Shown: piece by piece, positions 32,751 to 44,659 of the stretch
Layout of the letters: every line of letters begins with the position of its first letter
Position numbering within the stretch: the stretch's first letter is position 1
Assembly: GCA_027924585.1 (NCBI GenBank)
Contig: BSBM01001664.1
Location: 922,501 to 986,500, forward strand
Length of the DNA: 64,000 nt
From: Larix kaempferi
Lineage: Eukaryota; Streptophyta; Pinopsida; Pinales; Pinaceae
Direction: 5' to 3'
Program-made: the position numbers and the translations under genes
Notes under the pieces: model-generated
Databases searched by the model: none
The model's input: the letters and a program-made list of their open reading frames with translations, nothing else
What the model was told of the DNA's origin: nothing

Positions 32751-33360
32751 TTAATCCAAGAAATACATGGTGCCGGAATCTATCAGCTGATTTTCCATAA
32801 ATTCATCCCAATGCAAGTATCCATCCTCTCCTTCCAATGCCACTTTAGAGAGCTGATCAGCCCGAGAATTGAATTCTCTGTAAATATGTTCCAATGTCAA
32901 GGAGCTGAAAGTACTAAGTTCAAACTTAATTGTGTTGCACCAGTAAACCAAATTCAGTACCTTCATATCGTATTCACCTCTTGCCCATTTGATAGTGACT
33001 CTAGAATCACCAAAGATCTTCACCTTCCCAAGTCCAAAGAGATTTGCCACCCCGGTGACACACCATAATGCCATAAGTTTTGCCTTCATATTTGTTCCTT
33101 TGCCACATTTCAGATGAAGAGTAAAATAGTGATCCGAAGTGATAAAGATTACCCCACTTGCACCACAGTTTCTCATATTTGCCGCTCCATCAAATAATAG
33201 TACATAATCATTAACAATAAGGTGGAAATTCCCTATTCCTGATCATTCTGATATTTCAAATATTGACACAATGATAAATTAAAAAAACAATCCAAACTAA
33301 GAAAAATATCCTCAAAATAGCTTTATTTCTTGCCCACCACACAAACCAGATGAAGATAGG
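32751..33360 (-). pseudogene. 5'-truncated LINE: zinc-finger tail and RNase H domain
   Basis: Minus strand: WFVWWARNKAIL-like sequence (about 33360-33300), typical of the region before RNase H in plant LINEs, then VLLFDGAAN (first catalytic Asp), TNMKAKLMALW, FGDSR (second Asp), HIYREFNSRADQLSK and a stop at 32751. The second position, normally Glu in an AEL motif, is Lys here (AKL), so the enzyme would be inactive. The upstream reverse transcriptase is absent. It is the same family as the fragment at 29590-29743, and the two bracket the lectin kinase. Confidence 0.7.
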
Positions 33361-33379
33361 TAATTGTTCACGAACAAAA

Positions 33380-34430
33380 ACAAATATTTTAAATCTTAAA
33401 AAAAAATTATATTTTCAATAACTTCTTTATAATTTAGGTGATAATTGTACGATGTTAATCTTGACCCAAAATTAAAGTTCAATATCATGTAAAGATTAAA
33501 ATCACTTAGTTCTCATATATTTCATAATAATAGGATGTACCTTTTACACATGAGATGAATCATATAAGTTAAGTTGATATAATCTTACTACCATATTAAG
33601 ATATCCACCATTTTAAGTGTTAATGAAAGTAATATAATTCATGGCATTATGGTAATTGGCATTACATTTGTCTATAATTAGTATGTTTGGATTCTACCTT
33701 AGCTATAATGCAATTCAATTTCTTATTTTTATATTTTTTTTGGCTTTGCAAAACACCAAAATAATTAGTTATGCATGTACATTGTTGTGATCGTATTGGA
33801 AATGTATTGAGAAGATTGATTACACATCCCAAGGAAATGAGATCATGAAGTTGTCTCTCTTTCTCATGTTCATATATTTTATCTCTAAAGGCATCTAACA
33901 TGTTGTTTCATAGTTATTTTGTTGTATTAGTAATGTTACTTGTATATTTGTTTTATAGTGTTGACATCTAATATTGGATTATATTTGAAAGCATTTGAGG
34001 TTTCCATTCCACCACTTAGTATGTAATTCATGGCATTCCCATTATTTTAATAGATGCTTAATGGTAACAAATCACATAGTTAATACTTTAACGTAAGTTT
34101 CTCAATGGTTTTGATTGGGATAAAAAAACTCTATTAAGCTCAATGGATGTCTCTAGCTTGTATGTTCTTAATTAAGTTTAATATGAATCTACACAAAAAT
34201 AACCTTATCAGTATCATAAAACCTAAGATTTGAATTACAACAATGAAAATAGTGATTCTATTCATTCAATTTTTTGCATCATCAAACCCTCACTTATTTG
34301 ATCTCTAGGTTGGTCATTCCCCTTTCTCGATTCTAGTCATCTTTATATATCATTCTATTTCAGTGTATTCTTCTTGTTTTTAGTAACATTGGGATCAATG
34401 TAACCATACTTCGTGCATCCAATATTTTGA
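33380..34430. other. No gene recognised
   Basis: AT-rich DNA without gene-like frames. Confidence 0.4.
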
Positions 34431-34431
34431 G

Positions 34432-36755
34432 AATGCCCCATAGAATGATGGTTGTTGCTCGAATCGACAAATCGTCGTCTTCGTTGGATTCAAGACATCG
34501 GGATAGTGTTAGGAGTGCCCCTCTCCTCTGGTTACATGGCCCAGGTGTCATCTTTTAGGTCGATTTTGAAAACTAGAGTTTTGCTCAGTAAGGGACTTTG
34601 CAATTTTTGCACATAGGGGTCATCTTTGCAAAATCCTCGATCGGGAACTTATGGCTAGCGTTCCCACTTGGAACCTTCCTACACACACTTGCAGGACCTC
34701 CCAGAACCCGGTTTTGTTGCAGAGTTGGAATTCTATGCCCCCGGTAGGTATCCAACAAGTTAGGTGAAAGCCTTTGGGGTGTGAATTTAAACGGGCCATA
34801 TAATGATGGTCGTTGCTCGGATCGACAAATCGTCGAATCCGTTGGATTCAGGAAATCGGTATAGTACAAGGAGTGACCCTCTTCTCCGGTTACATGGCTC
34901 AGGTGCAATCTTTTAGGTCGATTTTGGAAACTAGGATTTTGCTCAGTAAGGGACTGTGCAATTTTTGCACAAAGGGGTCAACTTTGCAAAATCCTCGACC
35001 AAGAACTTATGGCTAGCGTTCCCACTTCGAACCTTCCTATACACACTTGTAGGACCTCCCGGAACTCGATTTTCTTGCACGGTTGGAATTTTATGCCCTC
35101 GGTAGGTATCCAACAAGTGTCCCTGAAAGCCATTGGGATGTGAGTTGGAACAATCCACAGAATGGTGACCATGGATCAAATCGACAAACTATCAAATCCG
35201 TTGGATTCAGGACATCGGGATAATGCAAGGGGTGCCCCTCTCCTCTGGTTCCATGGCCTATGTGTCATCTTGTAGGTCGATTATGGAAACTAGGGTTTTT
35301 CTCAGTAAGGGTCTGTGCATTTTTTGCACAAAGGGGCCAACTTTGCAAAATCCTCGACCGGGAACTTATGGATAGCATTCCCACTTGGAACCTTCCTAGA
35401 CACACTTACCTCCCAGAACCCATTTTTGTTTCATGGTTGGAATTCTATGCCCCTGTTAGGTATCCAACAAGTGTCCCTGAAAGCCTTTGAGGTGTGAGTT
35501 GGAGCGAGCCATAGAATGAAAACCATGGATCGGATCGACAAAGTGTTGGATTCAAGACATCGGGATAGTGATAGGGGTGCCCCTCTCCTCTAGTTCCATG
35601 GCCCATGTGTCATCTTTTAGGTCGATTATGGAAACTAGGGTTTTGCTCAATAAGGGACTATGCAATTTTTGCACAAAGGGGTCAACTTTGCAAAATCATC
35701 GACCAGGAACTTATGGCTAGAGTTTCCACATAGAACCTTCCTAGACACACTTGTAGGACCTCCTGGAACCCATTTTTGTTGCATGGTTGGAATTCTATGC
35801 CTCCGGTAGGTATCCAACACATGTTCTTGAAATCCTTTGGGGTGTCAGTTGGAAAGGGCCATAAAATGATGACCGTGGCTCAGATCAACAAACCGTTGAA
35901 TCCGTTGGACTTAGGACATCGGGATAGTGCTAGGGGTGTCACTCTCCTTCGGTTCCATGGCCTAGGTGTCATATTTTAGGTCGATTTTAGAAACTAGGGT
36001 TTTGCTTAGTAAGGGACTGTGCAATTTTTGCACAAATGGGTCAAGTGAACTTATGGCTAGCATTCCCACTTGGAAAATTCCTAGACACACTTGCAAGACC
36101 TCCCGGAACCTGTTTTTGTTGCATGGTTGGAATTCTATGCCCCCGGTTGGTATCCAACAAGTGTCTGTGAAATCCATTGGGGTGTGAGTTGGAATGGGCC
36201 ATAGAATGATGACCGTTGCTCGGATCGACAAACCGTCGAATCCATTGGATTCAGGACATTGGGATAGTTTTAGGGATACCCATATCCTCCAGTTCCATGG
36301 CCCATGTGTCATCATTTAGGTCAATTTTGGAAACTAGGGTTTTTCTCAGTAAAGGACTGTGCAATTTTAGCACAAAGGGGTCAACTTTGCAAAATCCTTG
36401 ACCGAGAACTTATGGCTAGAGTTCCCACTTTGAACCTTCCTAGACACACTTGGAGGACCTCCTAGAACCCAGTTTTGTTTCATGGTTGGAATTCTATGTC
36501 CCCGGTAGGTATCCAACAAGTGTCCCTGAAAGCCTTTGGGATGTGAGTTGGAACGGGCCATAGAATGATGATCGTGGCTCGGATCGACAAACCGTCGAAT
36601 CTATTGGATTCAAGACATTGGTATATAGCTAGGGGTGCCCCTCTCCTATGGTTCCATGGCCCAAGTGTCATATTTTAGGTTGATTTTGGAAACTAGGGTT
36701 TTGCTTAGTAAGGGTCTGTGCATTTTTTGCACAAAGGGCTCAACTTTGCAAAATT
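34432..36755 (-). repeat. 359-bp satellite 'B' array, about 6.5 copies, reverse
   Basis: GTGCAATTTTTGCAC or close variants have their core at 34602, 34961, 35320, 35665, 36024, 36364 and 36723. Spacings are 359, 359, 345, 359, 340 and 359, the short ones reflecting small deletions. The monomer clearly belongs to the family at 6019-7098 and 10131-11245 (TTTTGCTCAGTAAGGGACT, ACTTATGGCTAGCGTTCCCA, GGTAGGTATCCAACAAGTGT). It has its own shared changes, so this array is a separate subfamily. Confidence 0.9.
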
Positions 36756-38564
36756 TTGATTTTGATTCTAAAACTAGACATTCAAAGATTGGCATTCAAA
36801 CATACCACATTGCACCCTTGGTAAATTGATATGTCCTTAGTGTGCCACGTCATTTAACATCTCCTTAGTGTTCCACTATATTTTCATTTTGAGTAATTAA
36901 TGTCATTTTTAAGAATTCAAAGTTCCAAATAAAAAATGGAGGTGATGTTTCATTGATGATATCCCTCTGATCCTTGCTAGCTTTGGTAGATCAAAGTCAT
37001 ATTGGAAAATGCCAATTTCATTTATGTGTGCCACACAGGTGCATCACTTAGGTGTATCAACTATGTGCATCCTTTATTTTTGTTAGGTTCTTATGTGGGT
37101 AAGGTGCTTATGTGTTCCACTAAGTTACTCTCAACCATTACATTCCTCTAACGGTTTTTCCCATTCATTACACCAAGTGGTTTCCCACCGACCACAAACT
37201 TTTTATTTCCCATGACAAGGGGTTTTTGGTTTACCATGAACCTTTTCCATCAAGTTATGAGGGAATAATTGCCTTATCGCAATGAACAACCATTACATCT
37301 CATTTGTATCAATCAAGTACATTCAATTTTAAATGATTTTCATATGAGGATAATCCATCCTTTTTACAAGCATATGACCATGACCATCTTATTTTCCTTC
37401 ATCAAAACAACATTATCAAGGAAGATCATTAAACTAGTTAGGTATTTCATTTTCCATGGATTCTATCTGATTACTTTTGCATTAAACATTTTTTTATGCA
37501 CATTCAAAGTATTTGGAGTCATGTTTCACCACTGATATATTTTTTGCAATGACTCATGGTTCGAGGCATGTTCAGGACCTTAAATAACGAAAGGATGTAC
37601 ACTCAAACATGAATTAGAATTATGACAAGTGGAAAATGGACATATGAAAGAGGTAAAGCTCAAATTGAGGTCTTACATACTAGGGTTTAGTAAGGCTAGG
37701 GTTTATATCTTCAACAACTTTATGAAAGTGAATTCATGACTAGCTATTGGTTAGCATATTGGAACAAACTAGGGTATATTTGTCATATATTTGACCATAT
37801 GTACATGAAGGCTAAATGGATTTTATTACACTTTATTTCATGCACTCCTTGTCATTGTACTTGATACTTTGCCATTGTTTTTAGCATGCTAGAGTAGGCA
37901 CACTTCAACCAAACTTCATAGATTCTCATGTACTTATCGTTTGATGAAATATGGTAGCATTGATGAAATGTGTACAACATTTATTAGACTTCCTCTTTGA
38001 TTGTGAAAATTTCATAGGCTTACATTGATGATATGCATAGAACTTTTTACATGACAGAGGTTATTCAAACACATTTTGACTTATTTTGTTAACCTTTGTT
38101 TTTTCCTTGCAACCATAATCCTGATCAATGGCTATGAACCCTTGGAGTTGACAAAAACCACAATTTTAAATTAGATATCAAATTAGCATGCATGTAATGA
38201 ATTCATTGAACTGTTGAAAGATATTATTAGTTTGTTCCATTAAGATAATGTTTTCATAACACAATGGTGAGATGTTACTTGATCAATGCAATAAATGTAA
38301 GAGAAGAAATATTGCTTAAAATGTAATTATATAAATTTCAATAGCATAATTTATCAATTTGTGGAAGAGATAAATCATCACAAGAACAAGTGGAAACTCA
38401 AGAGAAAATATGCAATATATTGCATCATGCATTGATAGCCGAATGTTTGAAATACAAAATATGGCAAAGTAGTCAACTCTTAAATGGCCTGTCAATGTAC
38501 ATGCATCACTAAGTACAACAATGTACATGTATGTCAAAATACATATATCCAGGACTAGGATACA
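36756..38564. other. No gene recognised
   Basis: AT-rich spacer between the satellite array and the second copy of gene 2. I could not align it with 12546-14176, the matching spacer in the giant element. Confidence 0.35.
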
Positions 38565-40195
38565 TCAAAAATCAATACTTTGCTTGTTTTTCTCCGACTT
38601 TTCTCTATCAACCATATCCCTTATACACTTGTCCCTTCTATGCATTTGGACTACAAGGAGAGGCAACTGCTGACTATTTGATAAATATAGCAAGTGATGG
38701 CTACAATTACCAATTACTAACGTAGTTAGAAATGCATTTATAAATGAAATAACTTGTATTAACAAACTTACAATGTTGAAATACATACCGATGTATGGTA
38801 TGCTTCAATCAATTCTAAGACACATGCTGCCATATGTTCTTTCCGTGTGGACTGTGTAGTGCTTGTATCCCCACTAGTGGGGAGATCACTAGATGAAATG
38901 ATTTCCCTCTGGGGGGGATCTACAACCTGCAATCAAGAAAATTGTAAATATTAGGCCATGTAGCATTAATTAAGTAACATGTGATAACAAACTAACATGT
39001 ATTAAAATAATGAAATTTTCAAATAGTTACCTCAATGTGATTTGTTGTCGCTGAAGGTATGCCAACATCTTGTACATCAAAGGGTTCTGGTGCATGAGAC
39101 TCTGGACTATCCTTGGCATCGTCGGTGGAAAATTATTTCCCCTTGTCCTCTTCTTATAGCAACTACAAGTTTTAAAATCATTAAAGATATTAGCAATCTA
39201 TATAGTGTATAGTAAGGAAAAATAATTTTCAAACAACACTAAATTGTTAACCATTTACTTACCTGAGTAAAATACCTAGTAAATCTATCATCTGTCTCGA
39301 CGGGACCAAAGCAGGGATGGCTGCACGATGTGCATGGGTGGGGCTCTCAGTTGTTCTCATGATGTGTGGGTCTAGTGTCACTACTAGATGCTCCTCGACC
39401 ACTAGAAGGTGGTGTCTCTACCCCACTGGGAGGTGGTGGCTCTACCCCACCAAGAGGTGCTGTCTCCACCCCACCAATAGATGGTGGCTCCGATTTCCTT
39501 TCCTAGTACGTACCTTGAAGATACGTTATATGGTGAACAACCACTTGTGCCAACAGTAGGAATGAATCGTGTGTCTTTGGTACCAATTGATGTGCAAGTG
39601 GCACATATGGCTTGGGCATCCACTTGCGAGGTGGAGCTACTGGGAGATTGGGATCTATGTGCCTCGCACTGGGACGTTGCTGAGGCATCCCCATCCCAAT
39701 GCCCTAGTACTCCAAGATATCAAAATAATTAACATGCTTCCCCAAAACAAATTATGGGTACATCTTTCTAAGAAAATATAACGACATTTCCTTGTTGTTA
39801 TGTGGTGGTACATCAAATACCACGTACCATCGGTCCATCCAATTATCTATGAATGGTTGATATATACACCACTCAATAGAAATATGTTTTTTGTTTACAT
39901 CTGGTATTTCACCCGTCTGTGGATCTCTAAAAAGGGAAAATATATGTTGTTTTGTTATCTTCAACTTATTAACTTCCTTGTAACTAAGTCCATCATCATA
40001 TTCTTACCTCTTTGTCTCTCTGTATGTGGCAATGTCTTGGAGTGCACCATTTGACCTACTAAAGGTCTCTATCATTGCATCCAAATTGGATGCAAGCATA
40101 CGATGCCTATCATAAAAAATAACAATTGAGGCTCGAATGTCTCTGAGCCTATGAATTTCTCTTTGAATGTCTGTGTGTGCATCCATGGTCATCAC
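38565..40195 (-). pseudogene. Second copy of gene 2, broken
   Basis: Minus-strand exons from GT-AG borders are 40195-40008, 39926-39263, 39162-39031, 38926-38789 and 38650-38565. The exon junction KR|DPQTGEI is in frame. Matches to gene 2 at 14.2-19.3 kb: LASNLDAMIETF versus LASSLQNIIESI; IEWCIYQPFIDNW, RWYVVFDVPP and YFLRKMYP; HVNYFDILEY; a Cys cluster CTSCSHPC; and a final basic exon ending KNKQSIDF. Stops are TAA after RKMYP, TAG after DILEY, TAG after LQGTY, TGA after HHENN, and two TAA in the next exon. The introns are short, unlike the 2.8-kb one in the other copy. Product unknown. Confidence 0.65.
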
Positions 40196-40582
40196 GGCAA
40201 TAAAAACAAAAAATCATTAGAAACATATACATGTGCTATAATGACATCTCTCAAAAATGAAAAATGTAAAAACATTATGCAAGAAGGAATATATTACAAA
40301 CATAAATATCATCTCAAAATACTATAATAACAACTACATGTAAACCAAAGTGGAAGGTGAGGATCAACGACATGTAAATCGATTAATGATCAATTGCATA
40401 GAGCTCCTAATTCAATTAATAATGAAGGATCGAGACAATGGGGGCCTTAAAATCACTTTATGTACACCTTTCTATAGCCGAGGTATTGGAAAAGATGTTA
40501 TTCGTCATCCTTTACCTTCACAAATTTCTCCTTTGTATCTAATTCATATCATGTTCGTGGCCCTTTCCTTGCTCAGAATCTT

Positions 40583-40975
40583 GTGTATGATGAGAAATAT
40601 TTGGTGGTGAATTCCTCTTCATCATTAAGAAGGGGAAAGATTTTGAATGTGAGGGTTGATCTACGCTTGTTCCATGAAGTAAAGCTATTATCAGTTGATA
40701 GGGATGAAGACCCAAATCCATCAATTGAGTGTCTCGATGGTGAAGGAGGTCAAAAAAGATGCGGTGGTTCATCTTTGCAACAAAGTAAGTGGTGTGTCTG
40801 CAAGGAGGGGAACCTATTCCCTTGGGTTTTGGGGGATGATGTAAAATCTATCAAGCCATTGGGTTGGCTTCACAAGCACTGGTTGGAAATTTTTAGGGTA
40901 AAAGAATGTGTGGGAAAAACCCATAGGGTTTGGTTGAGTCAAGTATATAAACCAATCTTTGGTTATAGTCCATAG
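40583..40975 (+). CDS. Unassigned ORF, probably a retroelement remnant
   Basis: A 130-codon frame with fairly even composition: DLRLFHEVKLLSVDRDEDPN, SIECLDGEGGQKRC and KPLGWLHKHWLEIFRVKECV. No known domain, signal or membrane segment is evident to me. It may continue a frame from 40350. It lies between the second gene 2 copy and the palindrome array and may be an insertion upstream of that copy. Confidence 0.3.
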   Translation: MYDEKYLVVNSSSSLRRGKILNVRVDLRLFHEVKLLSVDRDEDPNPSIECLDGEGGQKRCGGSSLQQSKWCVCKEGNLFPWVLGDDVKSIKPLGWLHKHWLEIFRVKECVGKTHRVWLSQVYKPIFGYSP

Positions 40976-41426
40976 TTCCTCCTCCTAGCCAAAGGGTGGA
41001 TGGATTTTCTTTTCCAATTTGCAATAGATGTGGAGAAAGTATTGGGGAAAAGTTGGTGTTGGGATTCAAATCCGTTATTTCTTAGGTGGATGCAAAATTC
41101 ATTAAGGGGATTGATACTATGGAGGAATCGCCATATGTTATAACAATTTTGAAAATTTTAAGTTTTGGATTTTTCATTTACTTGGATTTTTAATTTAGGG
41201 AAATATAAAAATTTATATTTTTATTAAGGGAATGAGGCAACATTGAATATTTGGATGCCTACCTTTCCAATCCCCCTCGCTCTTCGAATTCACCCTCCAC
41301 TTCCAAGTTAGCAGCCTTGAACGCTTGAGCGTTTTGGTTGACCTCGGTCGTTGCTGTGGTGAATGGTGGACACAAAGTGTGGAATGATTTTCGCGGCCTG
41401 TTTTGGGGTTTTAATATATTAACAGA

Positions 41427-41593
41427 AACGCTCGAGCGTTATGTATTCCAATAACACTCGAGGGTTATAGAATACATAACGCTCGAGCGTTATTAGAATA
41501 CATAATGCTCGAGCATTGTCGAATTCATAACACTCGAGCGTTATGTATTTCTATAACGCTCGAACGTTATAGAATTCATAATGCTCGAGCATT
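41427..41593. repeat. Regular array of seven 14-bp palindromes
   Basis: AACGCTCGAGCGTT or one of its variants starts at 41427, 41453, 41478, 41504, 41529, 41555 and 41580. Spacing alternates 26, 25, 26, 25, 26, 25, a 51-bp dimer. Spacers alternate between ATGTATTC-type and GAATACAT-type, so the palindromy extends beyond 14 bp in several units. An isolated copy (AACGCTTGAGCGTT) is at 41320-41333. Two units are AATGCTCGAGCATT, with both outer CpG sites changed symmetrically. Confidence 0.9.
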
Positions 41594-41599
41594 TTGATT

Positions 41600-43040
41600 T
41601 CCTATCCTGCGTGTTAAGTGACATGGTAGGCTCAAGCCCGCCCATGCCTAGTTCAAAGAAACGCTCACGCGTAAATTGCTTTTATTGAACTTTCGTGCAT
41701 TTCGTGAAAACACAATTGCATCTAAAAAGTCCATCAACTTCGTGTGAAGGCCCTTGCAAAATTAATGCTTATAACAATATAAATGTAAAAATATTAAAAT
41801 TTCAATTATTGGATTTGGATAGAATCCTCTCTATAAAAAAAACCACAAATCATGGAGTTTTGGTTGCACCATGTCTCCCATATAAATGTGAATATCTCCA
41901 ATGCAATAATAACTTGTTAATGACAAGGTATGTTAATGATAAGGTATGAAAGCAAATAGCAACAATAACTAATTAATGATAAGGTAAAAGACAAATATTC
42001 GACTCTACGACGACTTGCTACTATTTACCTAGAAAGCAATTGATGAGTAAAGGGTAGTTCTAATAGTCTATGCGTCGAGGGGAAGGGGTAATTATCTCGT
42101 CATTGAGGGCCCAAAAATAAATTTAGAGGCGAAGAAAGAATGCATGATTACAAAATATCTCATCACTACAATGAACTAAAGAGGACACACATTTAATTCC
42201 AAACTTTAAATTTGTGTATTATATATCTTTAAATAATGAAACCTTTAAACCACTGTATGTATGTATGATTACCAAATATCCCATCACTAAAATGCAATGA
42301 ATTTTGAAAACAAACATTTAATTCCAACCTTATTGTGTACTATATACCTTTCCATAGTTCATAATAACATATAATTAATTTTAAAAAATAAATAAATAAG
42401 AAATAGTTTCCAAACCTTTCTTTTAAAAATGTCTTTTAAATAATAATTTAACACAAAACTTTCCTTTAATATACCTTTAACATAATAATTTAACACATAA
42501 AACTAACCTTCTTTGATCATTTAAAATTCTGAGATATCCTTGACGCTTATTGTCTAGCCCTCTCTCGATATTAATCTTTTACGTGAAGAAGTCAATGTCA
42601 TATTTTAATTATTTAATATTATTCCGATAGATATGGAATTTGGTTGATATGCGTTTTTCTCTGAGATTTTATTCACGGGCCCTATTGCTAATTTGGTAGA
42701 TTCGGCGTTTTGTCCATAGAAAAGCTACGGTGTTATATTACCCGGAGTCAATATAAAACTGGTCAAGTCGCTCTCAGTCTTGACCGGGACTCTCTGCATT
42801 TTTACTTTATGGTGCGGCTGGTTGGTCGGAGGTGGTGCCGGCGCTCGTCCTAAGTCAGAGACTCATAGTACAACACTTGAATTATGGGAAGGATTTCACA
42901 TTTCACAAGATTAGTTGTTGATATTGAAGGAAGGCGAAAGTTAAGTATCAAGTTGCAGAGTATTAAATGCCGCAAGGAAGGAGGAATAAAAGGAGGACTT
43001 AGCAATTGTTCCATAAACTTCAAAGGAAGGATAAATAAAA
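41600..43040. other. No gene recognised
   Basis: AT-rich with small ORFs only. A GC-richer stretch near 42700-42850 has no interpretable frame. Confidence 0.35.
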
Positions 43041-43047
43041 GTTAGGT

Positions 43048-43854
43048 ATGAGGATAGGAGCTAGCCGTGGGGTCTTTTGGACCCAGGTATCAACCTTGAG
43101 GCAAAACTCTAATGGTCAAGATGGGCATTCCCATCATGGACATCCATGTGGTAGTAGAAAAACTCTCATTGAAAAATCAGTGGTAAGCAAGCTAGCTTGC
43201 GAAAGCTGGAGCGTTGAATTGCAGATCGGTCGCAGCCATTGGTAGGGTATATCTCGGAGATAAGTACGCTCTCTCGTGGATTCCGTAACTTGGCTTACTC
43301 ACAAAAAAATCTTACACAAAGTCTGGAACCTAGGGAAGTTCATGCTACTGCTCAAAAGGTGGCACCCTCTCTTTGATCCAAGGAAGGAATTCGCAATAGC
43401 CACCCTAGTTTGCATCAAGCTTCCATGCCTTTCCCTGGAATTCTGGACTTTAGAAGGGATGAAATCCATAGGGGACTCCATTAGTTCATTCATTGTTTTT
43501 GACGAGATTATCTTTCTATCTCAATCGTGCTCAGTAGCTAGAATGCTTATTGAAGTGGACCTGGGATAGGGCCTGTTTGAATCCTTGGATTTGGTATTGG
43601 GGAATAGCACTTTCACGTTGTTGTTGGATTATCTTAATATGCCATTTCATTGTGCCTGTTGCCACCTTTTTGGACATTTTATATCAAACTGCTCACTCCA
43701 ATACAAAAAGAAGATTTGGCGCAAAAAGGCTCTGGTTGAAAGCAGTGCTCACAATAATATCCTCGAATCGTCGGTGCAGACACCTCCAATGACCCAAATT
43801 CTCTTGATAAAGTGTCAGGCCTTCAGGAAGTTACCTCAAATGATATTATCCTGA
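43048..43854 (+). pseudogene. LINE ORF1 (gag-like, CCHC zinc knuckle), broken
   Basis: From 43276 the frame reads FMLLLKRWHPLFDPRKEF, CIKLPCLSLEFW, IGDSI and CSVARMLIEVDLG. An in-frame TAG at 43567-43569 follows, then GLFESLDLVLGN, LDYLNMPFHCACCHLFGHFI and SNC. That is the order of plant LINE ORF1 proteins, an RNA-binding domain (DUF4283 type) followed by a C-x2-C-x4-H-x4-C zinc knuckle, here C-A-C-C-H-L-F-G-H. The upstream frame from 43048 may be its N-terminal part with a stop at 43245. No ORF2 is visible downstream, where simple sequence begins. Confidence 0.65.
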
Positions 43855-44084
43855 AAGATTTGTCGCTCCCTACGAAACTCCTTTGTTTTCTTCTTCCTAC
43901 TCAAATATGACATTCAATTAGTGTAGCATCTCCACTTTCCATGATTGGTTTCTGTTTTAAAAAAATGGCAAGCATTACTAGGAACTCAAGTTGCTCTTCA
44001 AAACTTCTAAAAAGAAAACAATTACCAATATCAAAATAAGAATGCACAGCTATGCAAATACTTCTCAAACCGAGGAAAAATTAC

Positions 44085-44616
44085 CTCCCCATATTCACCT
44101 AAACCCCACTCCTCTCTCTCCCCCAACCCCCCTAACACCCCCCTCTCTACCTTAACCTCCTAACACCCCCCCTCTCTCTCTAACTCTAACATCCTCCACC
44201 TCTCTATGTCTCTCTCATACTCCCCCTACCCCTAACCCCCCACTCTCTATCTCTCTCAGAATCCCCTACCCCTAACCTCATAACACCCCTTCTCTATCTC
44301 TAACCCCCTAACACCCCCCTCTCTACCTAAATCCCCCTAACACCCCCCCCCCTCTCTCTACCTCTAACCCCCTACACCTAACCCCCCTCTATCTCTCTCC
44401 TAATCCCCCTACCCTTGACCCCCTAACACCCCTCCTCTCTACATATAACCCCCTAACACACCCCTCTAACAACCCCCCCATTTATCTCTCTCTCTCTAAC
44501 CCAACCCCCACTCCTCACCTATACTTACCCTTCTCTCTAACCACCCTAACCTCCTCAATCTTTGTCTTTTTCTCTGCCCCAAACCCCATCCTCCCCCTAT
44601 CGCAAAATCACACCCA

Positions 44617-44659
<43 letters not shown>

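Noticed and set aside
41427-41593. CRISPR array
   Set aside because: Regular spacing resembles one, but the spacers are repeats of each other, the repeats are only 14 bp, and this is plant nuclear DNA.
41735-41760. CAAGGGC at 41742-41750 (reverse) as the terminal repeat of a second giant element
   Set aside because: Only seven bases match the proposed terminal repeat and no partner end is visible.
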